Shown here: in pieces, positions 1 through 6,595 of the stretch
How positions within the stretch are numbered: position 1 is the stretch's first letter
Layout of the letters: every line of letters begins with the position of its first letter
Origin: Alistipes sp.
GTDB taxonomy: Bacteria > Bacteroidota > Bacteroidia > Bacteroidales > Rikenellaceae
Length of the DNA stretch: 6,895 bases
Reading direction: 5' to 3'
NCBI GenBank assembly: GCA_017629615.1
Contig: JAGBWT010000035.1
Coordinates: 1 to 6,895 of the forward strand
Notes under the pieces: generated by a model
The model's database searches: none
The model's input: only the letters and a program-made list of their open reading frames with translations
What the model was told of the DNA's origin: nothing
Program-made: the position numbers and the translations under genes

Positions 1-341
1 TGATTGCGGCTTGTATTCTCCACGATACTTGTAAGTATGGTATGTATGAGTATGACAAGAGCGAATAAAAGAACCATGCCGCAAATGCCGCAAACCGCTT
101 TGCTGAGTGGTGCTATGAGGAAGAATACCACCCCCATTATCTGCTCTTACAGGCTATGCGTTCCCACATGGGTCAGTGGTCTACCGACCGAGAGGACAGA
201 CCTTTCACCAGCGTGGACAGATGCGTTCACATGGCGGACTACATGGCAAGCCGTTCTTTTATCGACATTCCCAGTATCACCGAGGAATGGGAAAAGGTTG
301 CCTGCGAGTGGGCGGCTGAACACAAGGAACTCCCCTTTTAA
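1..341 (+). pseudogene. HD-domain phosphohydrolase fragment, interrupted by in-frame TAA
   Basis: The frame enters from the left edge (first full codon at 3) and runs to a TAA at 339-341, but a TAA at 66-68 interrupts it after 21 codons. The protein similarity does not change across that stop. Counting from the first full codon, HD lies at residues 7-8 (ILHDTCKYG), further histidines at 25 and 55 (SHMGQW), and an aspartate at 79 (VHMADYMASR). This matches the spaced H-HD-H-D metal-ligand pattern of HD phosphohydrolases, which hydrolyse phosphate esters, often on nucleotides. An uninterrupted protein would have continued through the stop codon, where Tyr, Glu or Lys would each be one base change away. 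The only ATG downstream of the stop (156) would omit the HD pair, so the reading as a broken gene is preferred. Codon use is more AT-rich than in the genes to the right. Such small HD proteins are common in phages and integrated elements, so transferred origin is likely but inferred. Substrate unknown. Confidence 0.72.
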
Positions 342-350
342 GGGAGTTCC
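326..350. other. Perfect inverted repeat overlapping the HD gene stop
   Basis: GGAACTCCC at 326-334 and GGGAGTTCC at 342-350 form a 9-bp perfect stem with a 7-base loop that contains the TAA stop of the HD frame. No T-tract follows on the plus strand (C-rich sequence follows instead), so it is a weak candidate for a plus-strand terminator. It could equally be an RNA-stabilising 3' hairpin. Confidence 0.6.
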
Positions 351-360
351 GCACCCCCCC

Positions 361-388
361 AAAAAAACAGGCCCCCGTTCGGAGGCCT
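361..388 (-). terminator. Intrinsic terminator for the minus-strand coiled-coil gene
   Basis: On the minus strand a GC-rich hairpin occupies 388 down to 369. AGGCC pairs with GGCCT, one mismatch follows, then CCG/CGG-type pairs around a small loop. One base after the stem come seven T residues (the A7 at 361-367). It lies 27 bases past the stop of the 415-1380 gene, as expected for a rho-independent terminator. On the plus strand the hairpin is followed only by ATTCTATTT, so termination of rightward transcription would be weaker. Confidence 0.8.
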
Positions 389-402
389 ATTCTATTTGGT
401 GC

Positions 403-417
403 TAACCCTGTGGGTTA
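403..417. other. Small inverted repeat at the stop codon of the coiled-coil gene
   Basis: TAACCC at 403-408 and GGGTTA at 412-417 are perfect inverted arms around a 3-base centre. The right arm includes the minus-strand stop codon (415-417). It may act with the terminator hairpin just downstream or be chance. Confidence 0.4.
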
Positions 418-1380
418 TCGCATTGTGACGGTGCTGCTGCCGACCATATTGCCGTCGGTATAGACTGCAATCTTATAGTCGCCGGCAACAAATCCGCTAC
501 CCTCGTAGTAGATACTTACATCGACGTCCTCGTTCTGATAATCGACCTCGCGGGCTGCCGAATAGACCTTCTTGTCGCCCTGATAGTCGAAACTGCGGAT
601 AGGCTCCGATGCGAGTGGGTAGCCGTCAGGCGTGATAATCACCACATAGACCATACGGTTGCCAGGGTTGGCGAGTTCGTTGGCCGAGAGGGTCAAATCG
701 ACGCGCAATTTGTAGGCGCGGCTGATGCGCGACACAACCTTATCCTTCGCATTGAGGCAGACCATCGCAATATCGCGGGCGCGAAGCACTGCACCCTGCT
801 GTACGCGGTTTTCGAGTTCGGTTGCACGCTCCTCGGCCACATCGGCACGCAGGTTGGCGGTCGAAATCTCCTTGCGCAGCGAGACATTCTCGCCGATAAC
901 CTTCTTGTTGATGGTATTGAGCGAGTCGATTTGGCGCAGGTAGGTCTTCATCACCGCACGCAGTGTACCGACCTCCTTCTGATAGGCTTTGAGCTTATTG
1001 TAGTTGAAACGACGCTCACGTTTGAGTTGCTCGACCATCTCCGACGCCTTGGCCAACTGTGCAGCGATGGTATCGTTCTGATACTTCAAGTCGTCGTACT
1101 CGTCGATGAGTTGTGTGAGGTCGCTCTGAATCGAGTCGCGGTCGATTTTCAGCAACTCATAGTCGGCCTGCTGTTGGCGGTTGAGGTTGAAGTAGAGGAC
1201 CGACACGCCTGCCAAAATCAGGGCCAAAACTACGATTACGACACGGTAGCCGCGAATCGACTTCTTGGCCGTATCGTCGGCCGACGGCTCATAGTCGTAG
1301 TCGTCGTAACGCTCATTATCGTTGGGAGCAGGGGTATAAATCGGCTCCCTCTTTTCCTGTTCAAACTGGTTATTTTCCAT
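415..1380 (-). CDS. Membrane-anchored coiled-coil protein of unknown function
   Basis: This 321-residue protein has four visible parts. Residues 1-45 are a charged, disordered-looking cytoplasmic tail with acidic and tyrosine-rich stretches (YDDYDYEP). Residues 46-64 are a single hydrophobic membrane segment preceded by KK and R residues, which predicts N-in topology. Residues 68-196 are a long, charged, heptad-like region expected to form a coiled coil (DRDSIQSDLTQLIDEYDDL and onward). Residues 198-321 form a compact, probably beta-rich domain ending in GDYKIAVYTDG and a short strand. There is no catalytic motif. Similar anchored coiled-coil proteins occur in Bacteroidales as hypotheticals and are sometimes mislabelled as SMC-like because of the coil. 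A structural or envelope scaffolding role is inference. The ATG at 1380 is chosen because a promoter lies about 23 bases upstream. It sits 71 bases after the DUF3108 gene on the same strand and is followed by a strong terminator. Confidence 0.9.
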   Translation of the reverse strand: MENNQFEQEKREPIYTPAPNDNERYDDYDYEPSADDTAKKSIRGYRVVIVVLALILAGVSVLYFNLNRQQQADYELLKIDRDSIQSDLTQLIDEYDDLKYQNDTIAAQLAKASEMVEQLKRERRFNYNKLKAYQKEVGTLRAVMKTYLRQIDSLNTINKKVIGENVSLRKEISTANLRADVAEERATELENRVQQGAVLRARDIAMVCLNAKDKVVSRISRAYKLRVDLTLSANELANPGNRMVYVVIITPDGYPLASEPIRSFDYQGDKKVYSAAREVDYQNEDVDVSIYYEGSGFVAGDYKIAVYTDGNMVGSSTVTMR

Positions 1381-1402
1381 AGTTATAGTGTGTTTGCACC
1401 GA

Positions 1403-1432
1403 CAAAGGTATTAAATTTTTGCATTATACAAC
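1403..1432 (-). promoter_or_regulatory. Bacteroidetes-type promoter for the coiled-coil gene
   Basis: On the minus strand TACCTTTG (1410-1403) matches the Bacteroidetes -7 consensus TAnnTTTG. GTTG (1432-1429), with an 18-base AT-rich spacer, approximates the -33 TTTG element. The -7 box ends 22 bases before the ATG, which gives a leader of roughly 15-20 bases. The coiled-coil gene can therefore be transcribed independently of recG and the DUF3108 gene. Confidence 0.65.
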
Positions 1433-1451
1433 TCTCGGTGGTGGTTTTACA

Positions 1452-2258
1452 TCATTTTACACGGCAGTCGAGCGGATATTTCAGCCCTCGGAGCGAGGTT
1501 ATGTATGCCCTCACGCTACCCACCTTGATTGGCGACGAGAGCATCAGCGGCACACGGTTGCGGTCGTCGCTAATCCACATAAAGAACTCGACGCCATCGA
1601 CCAACGAGAAGCTCTCGCTTGTGCCTATCGTGCAGGCGAGTTTGATGGTGCGGAAGCGACCCATCTGCGGAACTTTGCAAATTTCGCGCCCGACCATTCT
1701 GATTTTCAGCACGCGGATAGTATCCTCCAAGACCATCTCCAAGTCGTAGCGTTTGCCGACCTGCAACGTGTCGGTATCGACCGCGCGCATATTGAAGTAG
1801 AGCGAAACAGGGTCCATACTGCGTGGCGTGAGGCTCATCGTACGGGTGCGCGGTGTGCGACCTCGGCTCTGCGCCCAGGTGTCGATACTCATAGCCGACC
1901 AATCGTAGCGGTAGTGGCTGCGGAAGGTGTAGTCGCCCTCGTGGAGGTTGCTCTCGAAGCGCTGGGTGCGAAGCGTTGCGGTATCGACCAGAATATCGTA
2001 GCGGTCGTCGAGGTTGAAGAACCAGCGATAGGCAGGCAAGGTCTTGGCGTGGCCCGTAACCCGATAGACCCCCTTCGAGGCGAGCGTGTCGAGCGACGTC
2101 GAGATAACGACCGACCCCACCTCCGTATTTGGGAACATCTTGGCGATATAGCCCACACGATACTCCAAGCGCTCGCCCACCGAGTAGAGTTGGGCCGAGA
2201 CCGAGAGTGTCGCAACGAGCAACACGAGGGTCGATACGATATGTCGGATTTTACACAT
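1452..2258 (-). CDS. DUF3108 domain-containing exported protein
   Basis: This 268-residue protein begins with a classic signal peptide: KIR, then a hydrophobic core (residues 8-20), then an SA-Q site, so cleavage is probably after Ala22. The mature protein is predicted to be periplasmic or in the envelope. It has the DUF3108 family signature: an N-terminal GERLEYRVGY strand (residues 28-37), a central region with NLDDRYD (82-88), and a C-terminal block with WISDDRNRVPLMLSSPIKVG (228-247) followed by GSVRAYITS and GLKYP. DUF3108 proteins are widespread in Bacteroidetes and Proteobacteria and their biochemical role is not established. There are no catalytic residues to point to. The gene starts 45 bases after the recG stop on the same strand. 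No TAnnTTTG element is visible in that gap, so co-transcription with recG is likely. It ends with TGA at 1452-1454, and no terminator is evident before the next gene's promoter. Confidence 0.88.
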   Translation of the reverse strand: MCKIRHIVSTLVLLVATLSVSAQLYSVGERLEYRVGYIAKMFPNTEVGSVVISTSLDTLASKGVYRVTGHAKTLPAYRWFFNLDDRYDILVDTATLRTQRFESNLHEGDYTFRSHYRYDWSAMSIDTWAQSRGRTPRTRTMSLTPRSMDPVSLYFNMRAVDTDTLQVGKRYDLEMVLEDTIRVLKIRMVGREICKVPQMGRFRTIKLACTIGTSESFSLVDGVEFFMWISDDRNRVPLMLSSPIKVGSVRAYITSLRGLKYPLDCRVK

Positions 2259-2303
2259 TCTGCTATTAAAACGCGTTTCTCGCTACTTCTATTGTATGGC
2301 GCA

Positions 2304-4418
2304 CTACGAAATCATCGAGAAGTCCTCACGCCGCTCGGTCGAGTAGCGGGCCTTCAACTCGCGCAGTGGGCGGTGTCGCTCGTCGTCGAGTGCAGGGTCG
2401 GCCGCGAGGATTGCCATCGCAGCGCTCTGGGCGGTCTGCAATATGGCGTTATCGAGTGCAGGGTTGGCAATTTTGAGTTCGATGGCCGAGCCGCTCTGCA
2501 ACGTACCGTTGATGTCGCCCGCACCGCGCAGACGCAGGTCGAGTTCGGCAAGGCGGAAGCCGTCGGTCGTCTCGCACATAGCCTCCAAGCGGGTGCGCGA
2601 ATCCTTCGACAACTCCTCGTCCGACATCAGGATACAGTACGACTGCTCGCCACCACGACCCACACGGCCACGCAACTGGTGCAACTGCGAAAGGCCAAAT
2701 CGCTCGGCCGACTCGATGACCATAACCGTTGCGTTCGGAACATCGACACCCACCTCGATAACCGACGTTGCGACCAAAATATCGGCCTCGCCATCTTTGA
2801 ATTGGCGCATCGACTCCTCCTTGTCGGCAGGCTTCATCTTGCCGTGACAGGCCGAGACGCGGAACTCCGGCAGTGGGAAGTCGCGCACGATAGCCTCGAA
2901 GCCCTCTTCGAGATTCATATAGTCGGCCTTCTCCGACCCCTTGATAAGCGGATAGACGACATAGACCTGACGACCTGCACGAATCTGCTCGCGCATAAAG
3001 CCAAAGAGGCGCAGACGGGCCGAATCGTTGTAGTGCAACGTACGTATCGGACGGCGACCCGGTGGCAACTCGTCGATAACCGAGACGTCGAGGTCGCCAT
3101 AGATGGTCATAGCCAACGTGCGCGGTATCGGCGTTGCGGTCATAACGAGTATGTGGGGCGGTTGTTGGTTTTTGGTCCAGAGTCGGGCGCGTTGCTCGAC
3201 ACCGAAGCGGTGTTGCTCGTCGATGACGACAAAGCCGAGGTTCGAGAAGCGAACCCTCTCCTCCAAGAGTGCGTGGGTACCGACAAGGATATTGGTGCGA
3301 CCCTCCTCCAATGCGGCAAGCACCTCGCGTCGCTCCTTCGCTCGCGAAGTTCCGGTCAGCACATCGACCCTCAAACCCATACCCTCGACCATACGCTGTA
3401 TGGTGGCATAGTGCTGTCGGGCGAGAATTTCGGTCGGTGCCATCATACAGGCCTGGTAGCCGTTATCGATAGCCAGCAACATCGACATAAGCGCGACGAC
3501 CGTCTTGCCACTACCCACATCGCCCTGCAAGAGGCGGTTCATCTGACAGCCCGAGACCGTATCGTTGCGAATCTCCTTGATAACCCTCTTCTGCGCACCC
3601 GTCAGCGGAAACGGCAGGCGCGAGTGGTAGAAGGTGTTGAAGGCATCGCCCACACGCGAAAACAGGAAGCCGGCCCTTGCTCCGACACGCGCCGCACGCA
3701 GACTCTGTATGTTGAGTTGTATGCCGAACAGTTCGTCGAATTTCAGGCGGTATTGTGCTTGGCGCAATCGCTCACTCGACTGCGGAAAGTGGATATTGTA
3801 GAGCGCCTCTTCGAGTGGTATGAGGCCGTAGCGCGTACGCAGATAGTCGGGCATATAGTCCTCGATACGCCCCTGCACGCTACCCCACAGATTGCAGATG
3901 ATGTTGTAGAGCCCCTTTGTGCCGAGTGCGGTCGAGAGTCGCTCGGTGGTCGAGTAGATGCCCTGCATACCGCTATTTGTCTTGCGCGAGAGGGCCTTCT
4001 CGACAACCTCGACCTCGGGGTGGACAATCGACAACTCGCCACGGAAGAAGTTGGGACGGCCGAAGATGATATACTCGCGCCCCACCTCCAAGCGGTTTTC
4101 GACCCACTTTATACCCTTGAACCAGATAAGTTCGGCCGAGCCGCTACCGTCGCTCACAAAGACCGAGAAACGGCTCTTGCGACCCTCGCCAACGCTCTTC
4201 TTGCCGACAATCTTGGCGCGAATCTGAACGTAGGCAGCCGAGGTCGAGTCGCCTATCTCGTCGATGCGAAATATGCGCGTGCGGTCGATATATCGGAACG
4301 GAAAGTGGTAGAGCATATCGCGCAATGTGCGTATGCCGAGTTCGCGTTCGAGCAACGAAGCACGCACCTCTCCGACCCCCGATACATACATTATCGAGTT
4401 ATCCAACGGGCTTTTCAT
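2304..4418 (-). CDS. recG: ATP-dependent DNA helicase RecG
   Basis: This 704-residue protein is a full-length RecG, the superfamily 2 helicase that remodels stalled replication forks and branch-migrates Holliday junctions and D-loops in the cytoplasm. The N-terminal part has helix-hairpin-like SGVGEVRASLLERELGI (residues 13-29) and an OB-fold wedge domain around 60-135. The motor follows: Walker A GDVGSGKT (299-306), APTEILA (327-333), DEQH box (400-403), MTATPIPRT (426-434), ATSVIEVGVDVP (550-561) and motif VI QLRGRVGRG (581-589). Close to the C terminus, RGAGDINGTLQSG (631-643) matches the TRG translocation motif specific to RecG. No key residue is missing. The start at 4418 places the conserved SGVG motif at the family's usual distance from the N terminus. 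RecG is divergent from ispG and is followed by the DUF3108 gene after 45 bases. Its own promoter appears to lie unusually close to the ATG. Confidence 0.97.
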   Translation of the reverse strand: MKSPLDNSIMYVSGVGEVRASLLERELGIRTLRDMLYHFPFRYIDRTRIFRIDEIGDSTSAAYVQIRAKIVGKKSVGEGRKSRFSVFVSDGSGSAELIWFKGIKWVENRLEVGREYIIFGRPNFFRGELSIVHPEVEVVEKALSRKTNSGMQGIYSTTERLSTALGTKGLYNIICNLWGSVQGRIEDYMPDYLRTRYGLIPLEEALYNIHFPQSSERLRQAQYRLKFDELFGIQLNIQSLRAARVGARAGFLFSRVGDAFNTFYHSRLPFPLTGAQKRVIKEIRNDTVSGCQMNRLLQGDVGSGKTVVALMSMLLAIDNGYQACMMAPTEILARQHYATIQRMVEGMGLRVDVLTGTSRAKERREVLAALEEGRTNILVGTHALLEERVRFSNLGFVVIDEQHRFGVEQRARLWTKNQQPPHILVMTATPIPRTLAMTIYGDLDVSVIDELPPGRRPIRTLHYNDSARLRLFGFMREQIRAGRQVYVVYPLIKGSEKADYMNLEEGFEAIVRDFPLPEFRVSACHGKMKPADKEESMRQFKDGEADILVATSVIEVGVDVPNATVMVIESAERFGLSQLHQLRGRVGRGGEQSYCILMSDEELSKDSRTRLEAMCETTDGFRLAELDLRLRGAGDINGTLQSGSAIELKIANPALDNAILQTAQSAAMAILAADPALDDERHRPLRELKARYSTERREDFSMIS

Positions 4419-4422
4419 ATCG

Positions 4423-4430
4423 CAAATTTA
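4423..4430 (-). promoter_or_regulatory. -7 promoter element for recG, next to the start codon
   Basis: TAAATTTG on the minus strand is an exact TAnnTTTG match and ends only four bases before the recG ATG at 4418. No convincing -33 TTTG is seen at 18-21 bases upstream. If this box is used, transcription would begin at or within a base or two of the ATG, giving a leaderless message. The alternative is a chance match, with the true promoter further upstream. Confidence 0.5.
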
Positions 4431-4473
4431 AGAAAATAACGTAAATATCGGTACGAAGTTTCAATATTCTTCC

Positions 4474-4481
4474 TATTTTTG
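4474..4481 (+). promoter_or_regulatory. -7 promoter element for the ispG-wbqC operon
   Basis: TATTTTTG is an exact TAnnTTTG match 22 bases upstream of the ispG ATG (4504), predicting a leader of roughly 15-19 bases. A clear -33 TTTG is not visible at the expected distance. The box is back to back with the recG -7 element, with 43 bases between them, so the 85-base gap serves both directions. Confidence 0.6.
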
Positions 4482-4503
4482 TAATGAGAAAACAGTGTCA
4501 GTT

Positions 4504-5982
4504 ATGAATATTACCACCTTTACCCGTCGTCAAACGCTCCCCGTACGCATCGGAGGAGTCGTAATCGGTGGCGACAACGCGATTGCTGTGCAGTCGATGA
4601 CCAACACCGCAACGGCCGACATCGAAGCCTCGGTCGAGCAGATTGAGCGCATTGCCGATGCAGGTGCGCCGATAGTCCGCCTCACGGCACAAGGAAAGCG
4701 CGAGGGCGAGGCCTTTGGAGCAATCGTGGAGCGACTGCGTGGCGATGGATACACGACGGCAGTGGTGGCCGATATTCACTTTGTGCCGGAGATAGCATCG
4801 ATTGCGGCCGACGCGGTCGATAAGGTGCGCATCAACCCCGGCAACTACCGCACCGATGGTGGCGAGTTGGAGGCCCTTATCGAGAAGTGTCGCAAGCGTG
4901 GCGTGGCGCTGCGCATAGGCGTCAATCACGGCTCGTTGGCCCGCCACATAGTCGCTTCGCACGGCGATACCCCTGCCGGTATGGTCGAGTCGGCTATGGA
5001 GTTTTTGCGAATCTGCGTGCGCGAGAATTTCGACCAGGTCGTAGTCTCGATGAAGTCGAGCAATACGCGCGTAATGGTCCACGCCTACCGTCTGCTGGTC
5101 GAGGCTATGGAGCGTGAGTCGATGTCGTTCCCTATCCACTTGGGCGTTACCGAGGCGGGCAACGGTATCGAGGGTCGCATAAAGAGTGCCGTCGGCATTG
5201 GCGCACTGCTGGCCGATGGTGTGGGCGACACAATCCGCGTCTCGCTGACCGAAGCCCCCGAGAACGAGATACCCGTTGCACGTATGTTGGTCGAACACTT
5301 CGCCAAGCGCGAAGGGTCGTTCGAGGTTCTGCACCCCGAGCGTTACTCCCCGACCGAGTATCGTCGTCGCACCTCGGCACCGATTGTGTCGCATAGCGAG
5401 ATGGGTGACGACTATATCGTACTCGATGCCACAACCTCGAACCCGACAGCCGAGTGGCGTGCCGCAATCCTCAACCGCGACGATGCAACGCCTGTCGTTA
5501 TCCGCCGCCACTACGAGGGGTCGAAGGAGGAGGTTGCACTACGTGCTGCGGCCGATATGGGTCAGCTCCTGCTCGACGGCCTGGCCGATGGAGTGTGGAT
5601 TGATGCTCCGCAGATTTCGGAGGAGGAGTTGCACGAGGTCGAGCTGATGATTTTGCAGGCTTCGCGTGCGCGATTTACCCAAACCGAATATATCGCCTGC
5701 CCTTCGTGTGGCCGTACGCTCTACGATATTGAGCGTGCGCTGGCCGAAATCAAGGCCCGCACCTCGCATCTCAAAGGTCTGAAAATCGGCGTTATGGGCT
5801 GCATAGTCAATGGCCCGGGCGAGATGGCCGATGCCGACTACGGCTATGTCGGAGCCGCCGCAGGTCGCATATCGCTCTACAAGGGTCGCGAGTGTGTCGA
5901 GCGCAACGTACCGCAGGAGGAGGCTCTCGACCGACTTATCGAGTTGATTAAGGCCAATGGCGATTGGAGGGAGGCCGAGTAG
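4504..5982 (+). CDS. ispG: 4-hydroxy-3-methylbut-2-en-1-yl diphosphate synthase (IspG/GcpE)
   Basis: IspG converts methylerythritol cyclodiphosphate to HMBPP, the penultimate step of the MEP isoprenoid pathway, using a [4Fe-4S] cluster and reduced ferredoxin or flavodoxin. The 492-residue protein has an N-terminal TIM-barrel domain (about 1-265) with QSMTNT (30-35), RLTAQG (59-64), KVRINPGN (107-114), GVNHGSL (139-145), MKSSN (183-187) and HLGVTEAG (212-219). An inserted domain of roughly 130 residues follows, then the cluster domain. Cluster ligands are Cys399 and Cys402 (CPSCGRT), Cys433 (MGCIVNGPGE) and Glu440; the Cys433-Glu440 spacing equals that of E. coli IspG. The E. coli enzyme, about 370 residues, lacks the insert. 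Many Bacteroidetes versions are nearer 600, so the insert here is fairly short. The ATG at 4504 is preferred over a GTG at 4495, because the protein similarity begins just after it and it gives a normal leader length. The wbqC-family gene follows one base after the stop. Confidence 0.96.
   Translation: MNITTFTRRQTLPVRIGGVVIGGDNAIAVQSMTNTATADIEASVEQIERIADAGAPIVRLTAQGKREGEAFGAIVERLRGDGYTTAVVADIHFVPEIASIAADAVDKVRINPGNYRTDGGELEALIEKCRKRGVALRIGVNHGSLARHIVASHGDTPAGMVESAMEFLRICVRENFDQVVVSMKSSNTRVMVHAYRLLVEAMERESMSFPIHLGVTEAGNGIEGRIKSAVGIGALLADGVGDTIRVSLTEAPENEIPVARMLVEHFAKREGSFEVLHPERYSPTEYRRRTSAPIVSHSEMGDDYIVLDATTSNPTAEWRAAILNRDDATPVVIRRHYEGSKEEVALRAAADMGQLLLDGLADGVWIDAPQISEEELHEVELMILQASRARFTQTEYIACPSCGRTLYDIERALAEIKARTSHLKGLKIGVMGCIVNGPGEMADADYGYVGAAAGRISLYKGRECVERNVPQEEALDRLIELIKANGDWREAE
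5966..5974 (+). promoter_or_regulatory. Purine-rich ribosome binding site for the wbqC-family gene
   Basis: GGAGGGAGG lies inside the 3' end of ispG, nine bases before the ATG at 5984. Such strong Shine-Dalgarno matches are uncommon in Bacteroidetes. This one supports the 5984 start over the in-frame ATG at 5957, which would overlap ispG by 26 bases. Confidence 0.55.
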
Positions 5983-5983
5983 T

Positions 5984-6586
5984 ATGGGTCGTCTGATTCT
6001 CCCCTCGGTCTATTGGGGCAACATCGAATATTTTGCCCGCCTCGTGGCGGCCGAGGAGGCCGTCATCGACCTCGGCGAACACTACATAAAGCGCTCGGAA
6101 CGCAACCGCACCGCGATAATGACCGCCAACGGAGTGATGTCGCTCTCGGTGCCTCTCGTGCGTGCCAACCGCCCTCAAACCCCCGTCACCGACCTGCGCA
6201 TCGACTACTCGACACGCTGGCAACATCGCCACTGGACGGCCATCGTCTCGGCCTATCGCTCGTCGCCCTACTTCGAGATGGTTGCCGACCGCATCGAACG
6301 CCTCTACACAGAGCGCACCGAGGGGCTTGTAGAGTATAATTGTGCTATTTTCGAGGCCGTATGCTCACTCGCCAAACTGCGCGTCGCGCCACGTTTCTCG
6401 CAGGAGTATATCCACGCCTCGGCGGGCGACATCGACCTGCGACCAAAGCATCGCCCTTGCAGCATCGTCACGCCACCCTACTTCCAACTCTTTTCGGACC
6501 GTATGCCCTTCGAGCCAAACCTCTCGATTCTCGACCTCTTGATGTGCGACCTGACCGGCACAGCAAGCTACCTGCGAGGAATTTAG
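5984..6586 (+). CDS. WbqC family protein
   Basis: This 200-residue protein matches the WbqC-like family across its length. An N-terminal LPSVYWGNIEYFARLV block (6-21) corresponds to the family's usual aromatic start. HYIKRSERNR (33-42) follows, then NGVMSLSVPL (49-58). The hallmark region is WQHRHWTAIVSAYRSSPYFE (79-98), and the C-terminal YFQLFSDRMPFEPNLSILD block spans 166-184. The family is named after an O-antigen locus gene and is thought to act in surface polysaccharide or lipid-linked glycan metabolism, but no reaction is proven for this type. There is no signal peptide or membrane segment, so it is predicted cytoplasmic. It starts one base after the ispG stop and should be co-transcribed and translationally coupled with it. 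The link to isoprenoid synthesis could be functional, since glycan carriers are polyprenols, or just a shared promoter. Start chosen from a purine-rich site at 5966-5974. Confidence 0.9.
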   Translation: MGRLILPSVYWGNIEYFARLVAAEEAVIDLGEHYIKRSERNRTAIMTANGVMSLSVPLVRANRPQTPVTDLRIDYSTRWQHRHWTAIVSAYRSSPYFEMVADRIERLYTERTEGLVEYNCAIFEAVCSLAKLRVAPRFSQEYIHASAGDIDLRPKHRPCSIVTPPYFQLFSDRMPFEPNLSILDLLMCDLTGTASYLRGI

Positions 6587-6595
6587 CAGATGGCC

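Noticed and set aside
4..405. 133-codon plus-strand frame at the left edge
   Set aside because: It overlaps the HD-domain frame in another register, has no recognisable domain, and runs through the minus-strand terminator hairpin.
1419..4439. 1006-codon plus-strand open frame
   Set aside because: It lies in exact register opposite recG and the DUF3108 gene, starts at a TTG, and its translation looks like reverse-complement composition with no recognisable domain. It is explained by codon avoidance in the real genes.
4495..4503. GTG start for ispG three codons upstream
   Set aside because: It would leave only a 6-10 base leader after the -7 box, and the added residues are not part of the conserved protein. 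The ATG at 4504 fits better.
4498..5511. 337-codon minus-strand open frame opposite ispG
   Set aside because: It is an in-register antisense shadow of ispG, which has intact motifs and catalytic cysteines on the plus strand.
5957..5983. Upstream ATG for the wbqC-family gene
   Set aside because: It overlaps ispG by 26 bases and adds nine residues outside the family's usual start. The ATG at 5984 has a good purine-rich site at a normal distance.
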